Shown here piece by piece: positions 33,373 through 43,518 of a DNA stretch of 64,000 bases (the first letter of the stretch is position 1; every line of letters begins with the position of its first letter). Below the pieces are notes generated by a model, which was not told the DNA's origin, did no database searches, and saw nothing but the letters and a program-made list of their open reading frames with translations. This stretch comes from Desulfococcaceae bacterium HSG9 (GTDB lineage: Bacteria > Desulfobacterota > Desulfobacteria > Desulfobacterales > JAUCGF01): positions 1 to 64,000 of the forward strand of contig JAUCGF010000085.1 of the NCBI GenBank assembly GCA_030378005.1, in the 5' to 3' direction. Position numbers and translations under genes: made by a program.

Positions 33373-35094
33373 TTATTCTCTATTCATCATTCGTAACGCT
33401 TCGGTCGCTTCAAGGTCAACGCTCATTGCCACCGGGTCGATAGCCACACCATAATCCTCACTCGCTTTGGCAATGCTGACATAATCGTTGCGAACATCTT
33501 CAAGCACATCTTCAGGGTCGCGTTCAAGCGGTGAGCCGTAGCCTCCTCCTCCGGAACTGTAAAAAGCAACCTGATCGCCCGGTTGACAAAAGGTTAAACC
33601 GGACGGATCTGCTGGCTTGTCATTTTTTAAAAACAGGGCTTTGAGGCTGTCTTTGCCGTCAAAGATGCCGCGCGGAGGGTAGCGAAATCGTCCGGCTTGC
33701 ACCGCAATTGTCAGTTCACTGTCAGGCGCGTTTTCATCATCCGGTATGCGCAGCACCATACGGCGTCCCAATCCGCCTCTTTTGCGCCCCGGACCGCCTG
33801 AATCGCAAAGGATTTCGCGCGCTTCAATCAATAAAGGAGTGTCGCTTTCGATAATTTCCACCGGTGTGTTGGCGCCATTGGCCGGGAAAATTGCGCAGTG
33901 ATGACCATCCATGCGGCTGCTGGCGCCGAGTCCGCCACCACGAATCAACATGGTCACCCACGGTTTTCCATCTTTATGTTTTCCGTACAAGATGTTACTT
34001 TGCGCCGGTGTGCCGCCACTGTCGGCGATAATGTTATCCGGCGTTGCGGCTGCCAGCGCCCTGAAAACCATTTCGGTCATAAAATGGCCGATTTGCATCC
34101 GGGCGGCCACCGGGGCGGGAAAGCGGCAATTCACCACACATCCTTCAGGCGCTTTCATTTTGATCGGACGGATAGCGCCTTCATTGATCGGGATATCGGG
34201 ATCAAAAGCACTTTTTATCGCCATAAAAACATACGCATAAGTGAAATTATATACCACGTTACCGCCCCAATTCACTTGGTCGGAGGTGCCTTCAAAATCA
34301 ATCAGGATATCGCTGTCCTTAACTTTGACTTGCAGGCTGATCGTGATGTCATCTCTTTTTCCGGCACCCTCAATAATTCCCTGATAGGGATAAATTCCGT
34401 CCGGAATCTTGCGAATCGCTTTGCGGATACTGGTTTCGGTGCGTTCGATAATGGCATCGGCCAAATCATCCAATGTATCCAGATTTTCATCTTGCATCAT
34501 TTCAATGATTTTTTGAGCGCAGACATGGTTGGCGGCGACCTGGGAGCGAACATCGCCAACGGCTTCTTCTGGCGAACGAACATTTTTACGCAATATATCC
34601 ATGACTGCCTGATTCAAAACACCGGCATCGTAAAGTTTCACCGGCGGAATAAAAAGGCCCTCTTCATAAACTTCGCGATTATCCGAAGACACGCGCCCGC
34701 CAATATCGGCATGATGAAACACACAAGCCGTGAATGCTGCGATTTTATCTTTAAAAAAAATCGGACTGAGTACGCAAACATCGTTTAAGTGACCGGCCAA
34801 CAGCCACGGATCGTTCATAATAAAAACGTCTCCCGGTCGATATTCCTCTGAAGGAACAGAGCGGATAAAGCGTTTGACGCCGAGAGCCATGGCGCCGGCT
34901 TGTCCGGGAGTACAAAACGTGCCTTGAGCTAATTCCTGTCCCCGGCTGTCGGTGAACATACAGGTGTAATCATGGGCGTCTCGCAGAAGACTTGAAAAAG
35001 CCGTTCTGGAAACGGATGCATCGGCTTCATCTACAATTGAAATCATCCGACGCCACAGAATTTCCAGCGTGATAGGATCGAATTGTGCATTCAT
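33373..35094 (-). CDS. Hydantoinase B/oxoprolinase family protein (HyuB)
   Basis: 573 residues. Family landmarks: FDPITLEILWRRM at the start, SRTAFSSLLRDAHDYTCMFTD (about 29-49), GDVFIMNDPWLLAGHLNDV (about 87-105), VFHHADIGGRVSS, and the glycine-rich LCDSGGPGRKRGGLGRRM (about 428-445) and FYSSGGGGYGSPLERDPEDV (about 508-527). HyuB normally works with HyuA as an ATP-dependent hydrolase of hydantoin or 5-oxoproline-type rings, or as a subunit of acetone carboxylase. No HyuA gene is adjacent here. Last gene of the minus-strand series from carA. The 204-base gap to the ArsS gene shows no clear motif. Confidence 0.9.
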   Translation of the reverse strand: MNAQFDPITLEILWRRMISIVDEADASVSRTAFSSLLRDAHDYTCMFTDSRGQELAQGTFCTPGQAGAMALGVKRFIRSVPSEEYRPGDVFIMNDPWLLAGHLNDVCVLSPIFFKDKIAAFTACVFHHADIGGRVSSDNREVYEEGLFIPPVKLYDAGVLNQAVMDILRKNVRSPEEAVGDVRSQVAANHVCAQKIIEMMQDENLDTLDDLADAIIERTETSIRKAIRKIPDGIYPYQGIIEGAGKRDDITISLQVKVKDSDILIDFEGTSDQVNWGGNVVYNFTYAYVFMAIKSAFDPDIPINEGAIRPIKMKAPEGCVVNCRFPAPVAARMQIGHFMTEMVFRALAAATPDNIIADSGGTPAQSNILYGKHKDGKPWVTMLIRGGGLGASSRMDGHHCAIFPANGANTPVEIIESDTPLLIEAREILCDSGGPGRKRGGLGRRMVLRIPDDENAPDSELTIAVQAGRFRYPPRGIFDGKDSLKALFLKNDKPADPSGLTFCQPGDQVAFYSSGGGGYGSPLERDPEDVLEDVRNDYVSIAKASEDYGVAIDPVAMSVDLEATEALRMMNRE

Positions 35095-35204
35095 CGTTTA
35101 AATTCCATTGTTGAGGTTAAGGAAAACTGATAATATTGAAATATAACATCTATTGACTGAATGATACAATAAAAAAATTTTATACCCAATTAATAATGAA
35201 AAAT

Positions 35205-35240
35205 TGTAGGGTGCGTTACACTCCGCTAACGCGCCCTACA
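35205..35240. repeat. TGTAGGGTGCGTTA / TAACGCGCCCTACA palindrome
   Basis: 14-base arms with one mismatch around an eight-base loop, in the 196-base gap between the acyl-CoA synthetase and hyuB genes. Best preserved member of the GTAGGGTGCG family in the window. Confidence 0.9.
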
Positions 35241-35290
35241 CCTACATTTCAGATAGTTTGTTTTTTGGGAAATCCCTGACTTAAAACTTT

Positions 35291-37381
35291 TTACTCAAGC
35301 ACAATAAGGGCATCGGCAGCAACCGGTTTACTTCCTGAGATGATCAAAGGATTGATGTCGATCTCTTTGATTTGTTTGTTTTCCATGCCGATTCGTCCCA
35401 CTGTAACTAAAATATCGGCTAACATATTCAAATCGACAGACGCCATACCTCGCACGGTATCCAATATTTTGCTTCCTTTGATTTCCCGCATCATTTCCAA
35501 AGCATCTCGTCTCTCCAGAGGGGCAACCCTGAAAACAACATCATTGAGGATTTCTGTAAATATGCCACCAAGTCCGAACATCACACACTGGCCGAACTGG
35601 GGGTCACGGGTTAATCCGGCGACAAATTCACGTTTACCCCTGACCATTTCCTGAACTAATACGGAATTTCCGCTTCCGTTCATTCCTGCCGTGATCTTAT
35701 CAAAAGCCGCAATGGCCTCATCCTCGTTTCTGATGTCTATATGAATCAGGTCTTTTTCAGTCTTGTGCGCGATATCCGGAGAACATCCTTTGAGAACAAT
35801 CGGATAGCCGATTTCTTTGATTGTTTCCAAAAGGCCTGTTTTGTTTTCAACCGGTTTTTCTTTTGTCACCTGAATGCCATAGTTAGCCAGTACCTGTTTT
35901 GATTCGTATTCGGAAAGTGTGGTCTGCCCCCTTTTTATGGCTTGATCGATAATCTTTGATTTTTTCTCTTCAGATCGCATTCCAATAACGTTATTGTGCA
36001 GCATTTCTGTTTTATGAAGCCCGTAATCGCGCAACATTTTTAAAGCCAGCACACTTTCTTCAGGATCATTAAACACCGGAAAGATATTGGTGGCTTTTAA
36101 CTGTTCAATATATTTCTTTTCGGCAAAAAAACTAAGCCCTATCGGTTTACCGGCCTTTACGCTCATTTTTTTGATAAAATCCAGCAACAATGCGGGATGG
36201 CTGATCTCTTCACCCAACATGCGCGCTATTTCAGGCCCGTACATGAAACATAAGGCCAAGCCGTCAATGTATTCTAAGGCCAAGCACTTTTCAACGGCAA
36301 ATTTTAAGGCTGCAATCGTATGAATATCCCCGAAATCCATAGGATTTGACATTTTTATCACGCCGCCTCTGCGAAAACTTTCAATCTCTGAAAGAAATTC
36401 GCGCGGCAATTCGGGACATATAAACCCATATTTTTCACAGGCGTCACCAAGAATAACGGAAAAACCGCCGGACAACGACAGAGCCACCAGTCGATTGCCT
36501 TTTAATGACGGCAGTTCAAGCACTTTGGCGCAAACCGTCATCTCGTGAATGCTTTTGACCCGCACGATTCCAGCCTGTTTTAAGGCGGCATTCACCACCT
36601 GGTCGTTATTGGCCAGTGCCGCAGTGTGGGATTGAGCAACCTGGGAAGCGGTTCGACTCACATTGGACTTGAAAATGACAATCGGTTTTTCCGATTTTCG
36701 GGCAATATCAATCAGCTTCCGGCCATGGTCGATGCTTTCCAGATAGAGATGAATCTGCCCGGTCCGGTCATCATCCATGAGATATTTGATGAAATCGATT
36801 TCATTCAAATTCAGCTTGTTGCCCATGCTGATTATTTTTGAAAAACCGATATGTTCTTCTGAAAATTGGTAGGCTGTCTGGGATGCGACCCCGCCACTCT
36901 GGGCGATGACACTCACATGCCCATTTTTTAAACTTTTTGTCTGAAAAGGCGCAAAAGGCGTGCAAAGCCCTGATTCCGTGCATATCACGCCAATGCAGTT
37001 CGGGCCGATAAATCGAATCCCATGGCGTTTGGCCATATCAATAACAGCCGCCTCGGCCTGATTCCCCTTTTCTTTAAATTCACGAAAACCTCCCGTGGAA
37101 ATAATAACGCTACGAATTCCCTTGCGCCCACAAATATCAAGTGTTTGAGCCACCTGGCCGGCTGGGACAAGAATTACGGCAAGTTCGATACCTTGGGGTA
37201 ATGACTCCGGGTCTGTAATAATTTTTTTGCCAAAAACCTCACCCTGATTTTTTCCCACAGGAAAAATATTACCTTCAAATCCCATTGACAGGCAGTTGTG
37301 AACGATGTTTTTTGCCAGATTTTTCGGGCCGGCCCCGGCACCGAAAATAGCTATATTTGACGGATAAAAAAAATGCCTCAT
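35291..37381 (-). CDS. Acyl-CoA synthetase (ADP-forming), fused alpha-beta form
   Basis: Interconverts acyl-CoA + ADP + phosphate and acid + ATP. The 696 residues contain a CoA-binding Rossmann domain (NIAIFGAGAGPKNLAKNIVHN, about 9-29), a succinyl-CoA-ligase-type region (FIGPNCIGV, SVIAQSGGVASQTA, SHTAALANNDQVVNAAL with the His of the phospho-relay region), and a C-terminal ATP-grasp (LKGCSPDIAHKTEKDLIHIDI, VQEMVRGKREFVAGLTRDPQFG, EIDINPLI). The length is normal for the fused type. Common in Desulfobacterota that degrade carboxylic acids. Substrate unknown. Confidence 0.92.
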   Translation of the reverse strand: MRHFFYPSNIAIFGAGAGPKNLAKNIVHNCLSMGFEGNIFPVGKNQGEVFGKKIITDPESLPQGIELAVILVPAGQVAQTLDICGRKGIRSVIISTGGFREFKEKGNQAEAAVIDMAKRHGIRFIGPNCIGVICTESGLCTPFAPFQTKSLKNGHVSVIAQSGGVASQTAYQFSEEHIGFSKIISMGNKLNLNEIDFIKYLMDDDRTGQIHLYLESIDHGRKLIDIARKSEKPIVIFKSNVSRTASQVAQSHTAALANNDQVVNAALKQAGIVRVKSIHEMTVCAKVLELPSLKGNRLVALSLSGGFSVILGDACEKYGFICPELPREFLSEIESFRRGGVIKMSNPMDFGDIHTIAALKFAVEKCLALEYIDGLALCFMYGPEIARMLGEEISHPALLLDFIKKMSVKAGKPIGLSFFAEKKYIEQLKATNIFPVFNDPEESVLALKMLRDYGLHKTEMLHNNVIGMRSEEKKSKIIDQAIKRGQTTLSEYESKQVLANYGIQVTKEKPVENKTGLLETIKEIGYPIVLKGCSPDIAHKTEKDLIHIDIRNEDEAIAAFDKITAGMNGSGNSVLVQEMVRGKREFVAGLTRDPQFGQCVMFGLGGIFTEILNDVVFRVAPLERRDALEMMREIKGSKILDTVRGMASVDLNMLADILVTVGRIGMENKQIKEIDINPLIISGSKPVAADALIVLE

Positions 37382-37436
37382 TATTGTTTCGATTTCTTCA
37401 TTTGAAGGTCATTTGCCAAATTCTAAATAAAAGCGG

Positions 37437-37625
37437 CTAATTCAGATGCTTGACAATCGAATCCGAAAGTGAATCATCATCATCCTTGAAAATCGGAATC
37501 AGTTGGGCGGCAATTTCTTGTAATGATTTGATTTTATTGTCGCGCATAACGTTTTGAATAGTTTCGACACCTTCCTCGATCAATTTTAATCCTTCCGCAA
37601 TAGCGATAATATCGGCTTTTTTCAT
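37437..37625 (-). CDS. Small acidic helical protein, unknown
   Basis: 62 residues, no family recognised. It starts MKKADIIAIAEGLKLIEEG and is probably entirely helical with an acidic DDDDS stretch near residue 48. The AAGGAGGTCAGAA-like site (GGGAGGTCAGAA on the minus strand) precedes the ATG closely, which supports translation. It lies between a thioredoxin lipoprotein and an acyl-CoA synthetase on the same strand. Confidence 0.6.
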   Translation of the reverse strand: MKKADIIAIAEGLKLIEEGVETIQNVMRDNKIKSLQEIAAQLIPIFKDDDDSLSDSIVKHLN

Positions 37626-37656
37626 TTCTGACCTCCCTGGCTTGATAAAATTAAGT

Positions 37657-38100
37657 TTAAGAAAATTGGTTGATTATTTTAAGATATTCGTTTTTGGGAT
37701 ATAGTCCTGTCATTTGACGAACAATTTTTTGCCGTTTGAAAAAGGCCACAAATGGAATACTGCGGACGCCGTATTGAGCGGCGATTTCTTTATGTTTGTC
37801 AATATCAAGCTTATATATTGTTACCCTGTCGCTGTTCTCCAGCGCAATCTTTTCAAGCCGCGGTGCCAGTTGATGGCATGGACCGCACCAGTCGGCATAA
37901 AAATCAATCATAATAAGTCTGTTATCCGATGATTGAATAATCGTTTCAAGTTGTTTTGCGCCAGAAATCTTCTTTATGGATGAGTGCGATGGGGAAGAGT
38001 CCGAATTCTGACAGGCACAAAGCATCCATGCTAACAGGACGGCCAGAATGAGGTTTACACTAAATCGGTAATATATTTTACGTTTTTCTGTTTTTTTCAT
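37657..38100 (-). CDS. Thioredoxin-like lipoprotein
   Basis: 147 residues. A lipoprotein signal peptide ends in LCAC (Cys about 29), then a Ser-rich spacer and a thioredoxin domain with YADWCGPCHQLAPRLE (active site about 68-73), KLDIDKHKEIAAQYGVRSIPFVAFF with the cis-Pro. So it is a membrane-tethered periplasmic dithiol protein, as in cytochrome maturation or disulfide reduction. No ccm gene nearby. Confidence 0.9.
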   Translation of the reverse strand: MKKTEKRKIYYRFSVNLILAVLLAWMLCACQNSDSSPSHSSIKKISGAKQLETIIQSSDNRLIMIDFYADWCGPCHQLAPRLEKIALENSDRVTIYKLDIDKHKEIAAQYGVRSIPFVAFFKRQKIVRQMTGLYPKNEYLKIINQFS

Positions 38101-38154
38101 TATGATGCATTTCCAATTTTTGTTAAGAAGTAAATTATTACAGTCCGCTTTGCC

Positions 38155-38433
38155 CTACACAACGTTATGTGTTTTTACGTATTCACGAAGAATGTCGTTT
38201 ATTTTTGTCTGCCAGTCTCTTCCCTCGGATTGAAAATAATCTATAACGTCCTCACTGAGTCTGATTGATATAGGTGTTTTTGCAGAAAGTTCTTGATGTC
38301 CGCGTACTCGATAAGGCCTGTCAGGGTGTAATTCTCTCACCGGACGCATCTTTTTTAATAAATCATCTGACAAAGGTGGAGATTCGACAGCATCCCAATC
38401 CTTTTGTTTTACGTTATTTGGTTTGCATTTCAT
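38155..38433 (-). CDS. brnA: BrnA-type antitoxin
   Basis: Antitoxin of the BrnT/BrnA type II pair. The 92-residue protein has the conserved ESPPLSDDLLKKMRPVRELHP and a C-terminal ribbon-helix-helix-like part, TPISIRLSEDVIDYFQSEGRDWQTKINDIL. ATG 38433 is chosen because AAAGAGGA stands six bases before it; the frame opens 15 bases earlier. It overlaps the 3' end of brnT by 20 bases. Antitoxin normally represses its own operon. Confidence 0.93.
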   Translation of the reverse strand: MKCKPNNVKQKDWDAVESPPLSDDLLKKMRPVRELHPDRPYRVRGHQELSAKTPISIRLSEDVIDYFQSEGRDWQTKINDILREYVKTHNVV

Positions 38434-38686
38434 AATATCCTCTTTCACGTTTATCAGCTTTTCTTAAACGGATAATACGAATCGTATCAATCCGGTCAGT
38501 ATAAATCATTATATGCAAACGATTACCGATAAAACCTAAAGTTATCCAGCGATCTTCACCATAATTTGAGCGGTCATCAATAACTTCAATAGCGGTTGAC
38601 CAATCAAATTCTTCGGCTGATAAAAAATCAACACCGTGTTTTGCTATGTTTGCTTTACGTTTACTGTCATCCCATTCGTATTTCAT
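38414..38686 (-). CDS. brnT: BrnT-type toxin (RNase)
   Basis: 90 residues from ATG 38686: MKYEWDDSKRKANIAKHGVDF, WITLGFIGNRLHIMIYTDR, IRIIRLRKADKRERGYYE. These are the BrnT landmarks; the fold is RelE-like and the toxin cleaves RNA. The frame also opens at TTG 38707, directly behind the carB stop. The pair sits without a gap behind carB in a biosynthetic row, an unusual place for a toxin-antitoxin pair. Confidence 0.93.
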   Translation of the reverse strand: MKYEWDDSKRKANIAKHGVDFLSAEEFDWSTAIEVIDDRSNYGEDRWITLGFIGNRLHIMIYTDRIDTIRIIRLRKADKRERGYYEMQTK

Positions 38687-38707
38687 ATAAAACTGAAACC
38701 TATCCAA

Positions 38708-41700
38708 TTATATTGAATCAGATGACAATTCCTGTAATTTTACTGGCCTAAGCGGACGTTTGCCGATAGCTTCAATGGCTCCCAAGGCCGCACGAGCGGC
38801 TGAAAAAGTGGTAAGTAGCGGCAGACCGAGGCGGTACGCGGTTTCACCCACGATTTGTTCATCAAAATAAGATTTGCGTCCGAGTGGTGTATTGATTAAT
38901 AATTTGACATCGCCGTTTTTCATACGATCAACAATATTGGGACGCCCTTCATTGACTTTGTAAACTGTCTCAGCCGGAATATGATTATCATTCAGGTACT
39001 GGCAGGTACCATGCGTAGCGATAATCTTAAATCCCAAGCGAATCAATGCGCGAGCAACCGGCAGACTTTGCTCCTTGTCATGGTCATTGACCGATATAAA
39101 AATCACCCCGTCACCCGGAGAAGGCAGATACATACCGCTGGCATAAAGGGCTTTGGAATAGGCTTCGCTGAAATCTGATGCGATGCCCATCACTTCGCCG
39201 GTAGAACGCATTTCAGGACCCAAAAAAGTATTGACGCCTTCAAAACGGCTAAAGGGGAACACAACTTCTTTGACTGCGAAATGGCCAGGGCTGAGGTTTT
39301 CCATTATCTTTTGCTCCGCCAAAGAACGGCCGATAATGCAGCGCGTGGCCACATCGACCCAATCCACGCCCGTGGCTTTGGAAACAAATGGAATGGTGCG
39401 ACTGGCGCGCGGATTGGTTTCCAAAACATACATATCGTCATTGCGAAAAGCAAACTGGACGTTCATCAACCCCACCACTTTAAGGGCAAGTGCCATCTTA
39501 CGGGTGATCGCAACCATCAGTTCCTGTTGTTCGTCCGTAATGGAAATTGGCGGCAGCGAACAAGCCGAATCGCCGCTATGTACGCCAGCTTCTTCAATAT
39601 GTTCCATAATGCCGCAAATAATAACATTTTCACCGTCCGCAACTGCATCCACATCAAATTCAAACGCATTTTCAATATACCGGTCAATCAGCACAGGATG
39701 GTCGGGAGCGACATCACCGGCGGATTCCCTCAGATAATGTTCCAGTCCCTTGCGGTCATACACAATTTCCATGGCGCGTCCGCCGAGAACAAAACTGGGA
39801 CGCACCAACACCGGATATTTTACGTTTTCGGCAATTTCAACGGCTTCGGCAAAATGATGCGCGATACCGTAAGACGGATGGGGAATATCTAATGAGCGCA
39901 TCAAAGCGCCAAACTTTTCGCGGTCTTCGGCCATGGCGATTTGCTCCGGCGCGGTTCCCAGCACAGTAATGCCGCAATGTTCCAATTCCTGGGCGATTTT
40001 TAAGGGCGTTTGTCCGCCAAACTGCACCACCACGCCATCGGGCTGTTCATTTTTACAAACCTCCAGCACATCTTCCAACGTGATGGGTTCAAAATAGAGC
40101 TGTCCCGAAACATCATAATCGGTTGACACGGTTTCAGGATTACAATTGATCATAATGCTGTGATAGCCTTCGGCATTAAGCGTTTCCGAAGCATGAACGC
40201 AACAGTAATCAAACTCGATTCCCTGACCGATACGAATCGGGCCGCCGCCCAGGACAATCACACGCGGCTTATCTGCCAGTTTCGTCAGACCGCTTCTTTC
40301 GTAAGTGGAATAGAAATAAGGGGTATAGGATTCAAACTCACCGGCGCATGTGTCCACCGGAAAATAAACCGGCTTGACCTGATGAATTTCACGCAGACGG
40401 CGAATCGTTTCATCATCGGTATGCCAGATAAACGCCAATTGATTGTCCGAGAAACCGAGTCGCTTGGCCTGAAACAGCAGGTCGACACTAATCAGGCGTC
40501 GCAGATCAGTCAGGCGTCCATTTGTTCGAGAGGCGACCGAGCTTAATTTTTTCTCCATCTGCACAATCGCGTTGATTTCATCTAAAAACCAGCGGTCAAT
40601 GTGCGTGGTTTGCGCCAATTCTTCGATACTTATTCCTAATTTCAGGGCATATCGCAAATAAAACAGGTTTTCGGGACGCGGCGTTGTCAGCTTACGTTTG
40701 ACCATATCGCGCCACTCATGCAGCAGATGCGGCTCCACATGATCCGCAGCAATCACATCAAGACCATCGGCTCCCAAACCGCTGCGGTCCTGTTCCAGAC
40801 TACGAATCGCTTTTTGCAATGCTTCGGGAAAGGTGCGGCCGATTGCCATGACCTCGCCCACGGATTTCATCTGGCTGCCAAGGGTTTGATTCACCAAAGG
40901 AAATTTTTCAAAAGTCCATCGCGGAATTTTGACAACAATATAGTCCAACGCCGGTTCAAAACAGGCCGGTGTTTTACGGGTGATGCCATTGGGGATTTCA
41001 TCCAAGCGATAGCCTAACGCCAGTTTAGCGGCAATACGCGCGATTGGGAAACCGGTGGCTTTGGAGGCCAAGGCGGAAGAGCGCGATACGCGCGGATTCA
41101 TTTCAATTACCACCATTCGTCCGTTATCTGGATGAACGGCAAATTGGATGTTGGAACCGCCGGTTTCCACGCCGATTTCACGAATGACTTTAAAAGCGGC
41201 ATCACGCATGATCTGATATTCTTTATCAGTCAAAGTTTGCTGGGGCGCGATGGTGATTGAATCGCCCGTGTGGATGCCTAGCGGGTCCAAATTTTCAATT
41301 GAACAGATCACGACACATTGATCCGCAGTATCGCGCATCACTTCAAGTTCAAACTCTTTCCAGCCAATCAGCGCTTCTTCGATCAGAATTTCTCCGATGG
41401 GGGAGCGTGACAGTCCCCAGCGCGAACGCTCTTCGAACTCTTCACGGTTATAGACTACGGAGCCGCCCACGCCGCCCATGGTGAAAGAGGGGCGAATTAT
41501 GGCGGGCAGTCCGGTTTTTTCTAAAATGGCAAACGCTTGTTCAACGGTTTTAGCAAATCCTCCCAGCGGAATATCCAAACCCACGCGAAGCATGGCATCA
41601 TTAAACTGCTCGCGGTCTTCAGCCATGTTAATCGCCTTAATATCAGCACCAAGTAACTGAACATCATACATGTCTAAAACACCGGCTTTATCCAGTGCAA

Positions 41701-41998
41701 TCGCCAAATTCAGTGCTGTTTGTCCGCCCATTGTGGGCAGCAGCGCATCGGGGCGTTCCCGTTCAATAATACGTTCAAGTATATCAGCTTCCAGAGGCTC
41801 TATGTATGTGGCATCCGCCAGGCTTTTATCTGTCATAATGGTGGCTGGGTTGCTATTTACCAGAATAACTTTAAGCCCTTCTTCTTTAAGCGCTTTCACC
41901 GCTTGGGCACCGGAATAATCAAACTCACAGGCCTGACCGATCACGATAGGCCCTGAACCGATTACCAATACGCTTTTGATATGATCATGCCTGGGCAT
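38708..41998 (-). CDS. carB: Carbamoyl-phosphate synthase large subunit
   Basis: Makes carbamoyl phosphate from bicarbonate, ammonia and two ATP for pyrimidine and arginine synthesis. The 1096-residue protein has both ATP-grasp halves ([22 protein letters not shown] and [18 protein letters not shown]), [10 protein letters not shown] and [10 protein letters not shown], and a C-terminal methylglyoxal-synthase-like regulatory domain with [15 protein letters not shown]. Complete. Its start overlaps the end of carA by 14 bases. Confidence 0.98.
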   Translation of the reverse strand: MPRHDHIKSVLVIGSGPIVIGQACEFDYSGAQAVKALKEEGLKVILVNSNPATIMTDKSLADATYIEPLEADILERIIERERPDALLPTMGGQTALNLAIALDKAGVLDMYDVQLLGADIKAINMAEDREQFNDAMLRVGLDIPLGGFAKTVEQAFAILEKTGLPAIIRPSFTMGGVGGSVVYNREEFEERSRWGLSRSPIGEILIEEALIGWKEFELEVMRDTADQCVVICSIENLDPLGIHTGDSITIAPQQTLTDKEYQIMRDAAFKVIREIGVETGGSNIQFAVHPDNGRMVVIEMNPRVSRSSALASKATGFPIARIAAKLALGYRLDEIPNGITRKTPACFEPALDYIVVKIPRWTFEKFPLVNQTLGSQMKSVGEVMAIGRTFPEALQKAIRSLEQDRSGLGADGLDVIAADHVEPHLLHEWRDMVKRKLTTPRPENLFYLRYALKLGISIEELAQTTHIDRWFLDEINAIVQMEKKLSSVASRTNGRLTDLRRLISVDLLFQAKRLGFSDNQLAFIWHTDDETIRRLREIHQVKPVYFPVDTCAGEFESYTPYFYSTYERSGLTKLADKPRVIVLGGGPIRIGQGIEFDYCCVHASETLNAEGYHSIMINCNPETVSTDYDVSGQLYFEPITLEDVLEVCKNEQPDGVVVQFGGQTPLKIAQELEHCGITVLGTAPEQIAMAEDREKFGALMRSLDIPHPSYGIAHHFAEAVEIAENVKYPVLVRPSFVLGGRAMEIVYDRKGLEHYLRESAGDVAPDHPVLIDRYIENAFEFDVDAVADGENVIICGIMEHIEEAGVHSGDSACSLPPISITDEQQELMVAITRKMALALKVVGLMNVQFAFRNDDMYVLETNPRASRTIPFVSKATGVDWVDVATRCIIGRSLAEQKIMENLSPGHFAVKEVVFPFSRFEGVNTFLGPEMRSTGEVMGIASDFSEAYSKALYASGMYLPSPGDGVIFISVNDHDKEQSLPVARALIRLGFKIIATHGTCQYLNDNHIPAETVYKVNEGRPNIVDRMKNGDVKLLINTPLGRKSYFDEQIVGETAYRLGLPLLTTFSAARAALGAIEAIGKRPLRPVKLQELSSDSI

Positions 41999-43136
41999 AT
42001 CTGATCATCTCCTTTATAAATAGGTCAAAATAACCGATTCCGTCATGCGGCCCCGGGCTGGCTTCAGGATGATATTGAATTGAAAAAATAGGATATTCCA
42101 AATGTGCGAGTCCTTCAACCGTGTGGTCGTTTAAATTGATATGTGTGATTTGCCATCCTTCAGGCGCATTATCGGGAGTCACCGCAAAACCGTGATTTTG
42201 ACTGGTGATTTCGACGCTGCCGTCGGCTTGGCGGCGTACCGGATGATTGGCTCCGCGATGACCGAATTTGAGTTTGAAAGTTTTAAAACCGGCCGCCAGG
42301 CTTAGTAGTTGATGCCCCAAACAAATGCCGAATAAGGGGATACGGCCAATCAGCCGTTTTACTGTGGCAGCACCATAAGCGACCGCCTCCGGATCGCCCG
42401 GTCCGTTGGATAAAAGCACGCCGTGATATTTTTCTGATTGTGAAGGCCCGGCTAAAATCATATCTGCTGAAACAGACGCCGGCAGCACTGTCACAGCACA
42501 GCCGCGACAGGCCAATTCTTGTAGAATATTGCGTTTGACACCAAAATCGATGACGGCCACATTTAAACCTTTGCCTGTTTGGGTGTCAGTGTGCCAGCGC
42601 GGATTCAAATCCGTGTTATCAAAATGATAGGCCGCCTTACAGGTTACTTCAGATGCCAAATCGGCTCCTTGCATCGAAGGTGACGCCAATACCCGTTCAA
42701 GCGCCTGATCTTCCGGTGTTGCGCCTGGAAAAACACCGGCGCGTTTGGCTCCGGCATCGCGCAAATGAAGGGTTGCGGCGCGTGTATCGGCACCGACCAG
42801 AATCGGTGTTCCGGCTTCCCGCAGCCATGCAGGCAGGTCATTTTGTGACCGCCAGTTGCTGGGTGCCGCCGGTAATCGTCTTACAACGACGGCCGGAACC
42901 TGCACGCCTTCAGATTCATTATCTTCAGAAGTAATCCCTACATTGCCGATATGGGGTGCTGTAAAGATCATAATTTGTCTGCGGTAGGACGGATCCGTGA
43001 GAATCTCTTGATAACCGCTGTGGGATGTATTAAAAACGGCTTCGCCCAATGCGGCCTGTTTGCCTAAAAACAGATCGCCATTAAGCCGAAGACCATCTTC
43101 AAAAAGAATATATCCACCCATAGAATCAGATTTCAA
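41985..43136 (-). CDS. carA: Carbamoyl-phosphate synthase small subunit
   Basis: Glutaminase subunit. 383 residues: [21 protein letters not shown] (about 32-52), [13 protein letters not shown], the nucleophile in [14 protein letters not shown] (about 270-283), TSQNHGFAV and [15 protein letters not shown] with the catalytic His and Glu. The N-terminal MKSDSM may be an extension; [11 protein letters not shown] (ATG 43121) is an equally possible start. First gene of the carA-carB-brnTA series. Confidence 0.97.
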   Translation of the reverse strand: MKSDSMGGYILFEDGLRLNGDLFLGKQAALGEAVFNTSHSGYQEILTDPSYRRQIMIFTAPHIGNVGITSEDNESEGVQVPAVVVRRLPAAPSNWRSQNDLPAWLREAGTPILVGADTRAATLHLRDAGAKRAGVFPGATPEDQALERVLASPSMQGADLASEVTCKAAYHFDNTDLNPRWHTDTQTGKGLNVAVIDFGVKRNILQELACRGCAVTVLPASVSADMILAGPSQSEKYHGVLLSNGPGDPEAVAYGAATVKRLIGRIPLFGICLGHQLLSLAAGFKTFKLKFGHRGANHPVRRQADGSVEITSQNHGFAVTPDNAPEGWQITHINLNDHTVEGLAHLEYPIFSIQYHPEASPGPHDGIGYFDLFIKEMIRYAQA

Positions 43137-43390
43137 TCGTTTCGCCTCTCAATGTTAGTAAATCAAAAAATACAGACCCAATTGGGATTGTTTATTGAAC
43201 TCTATTACAAAAAATCGAATTTAAGTCAAGGTGCTACTGATAAAGTATGGCTTTTGATAATTTATTCAAAAAGAAAACACAATATTAATTTGATTAAATG
43301 CAAAACATTTGTTATATATTCCTAATAAGGTTTTAATTTTTTATTCTATAAACTACATGATCAATTTTGACATATTCAGTTATAATTTTA

Positions 43391-43486
43391 TGTAGGATGG
43401 GTGAGGATAGCGGAACCTGCTAAGTGTAAACATAAGTAATCATGGTGAACTTACGTTTCTCTTCACCCATTCTACAAAAGTTGATA
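43391..43486. repeat. Inverted repeat TGTAGGATGGGTGA / TCACCCATTCTACA
   Basis: 14-base arms 82 bases apart (one mismatch) in the 382-base gap between the divergent carA and fabF genes. The inner part also shows GTAAAC/ATAAGTAATC and GTTTCTC. The rest of the gap is very AT-rich (43200-43390) and must contain the two promoters; I see no clear boxes. Confidence 0.8.
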
Positions 43487-43518
43487 AATTTTTATATAGT
43501 CGATGTTAGGAGGGGCTT

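Noticed and set aside
33898-34788. 296-codon plus-strand open frame
   Set aside because: Lies wholly antisense to the well-supported hyuB gene, has no ribosome-binding site and no family resemblance; a shadow of the coding strand.
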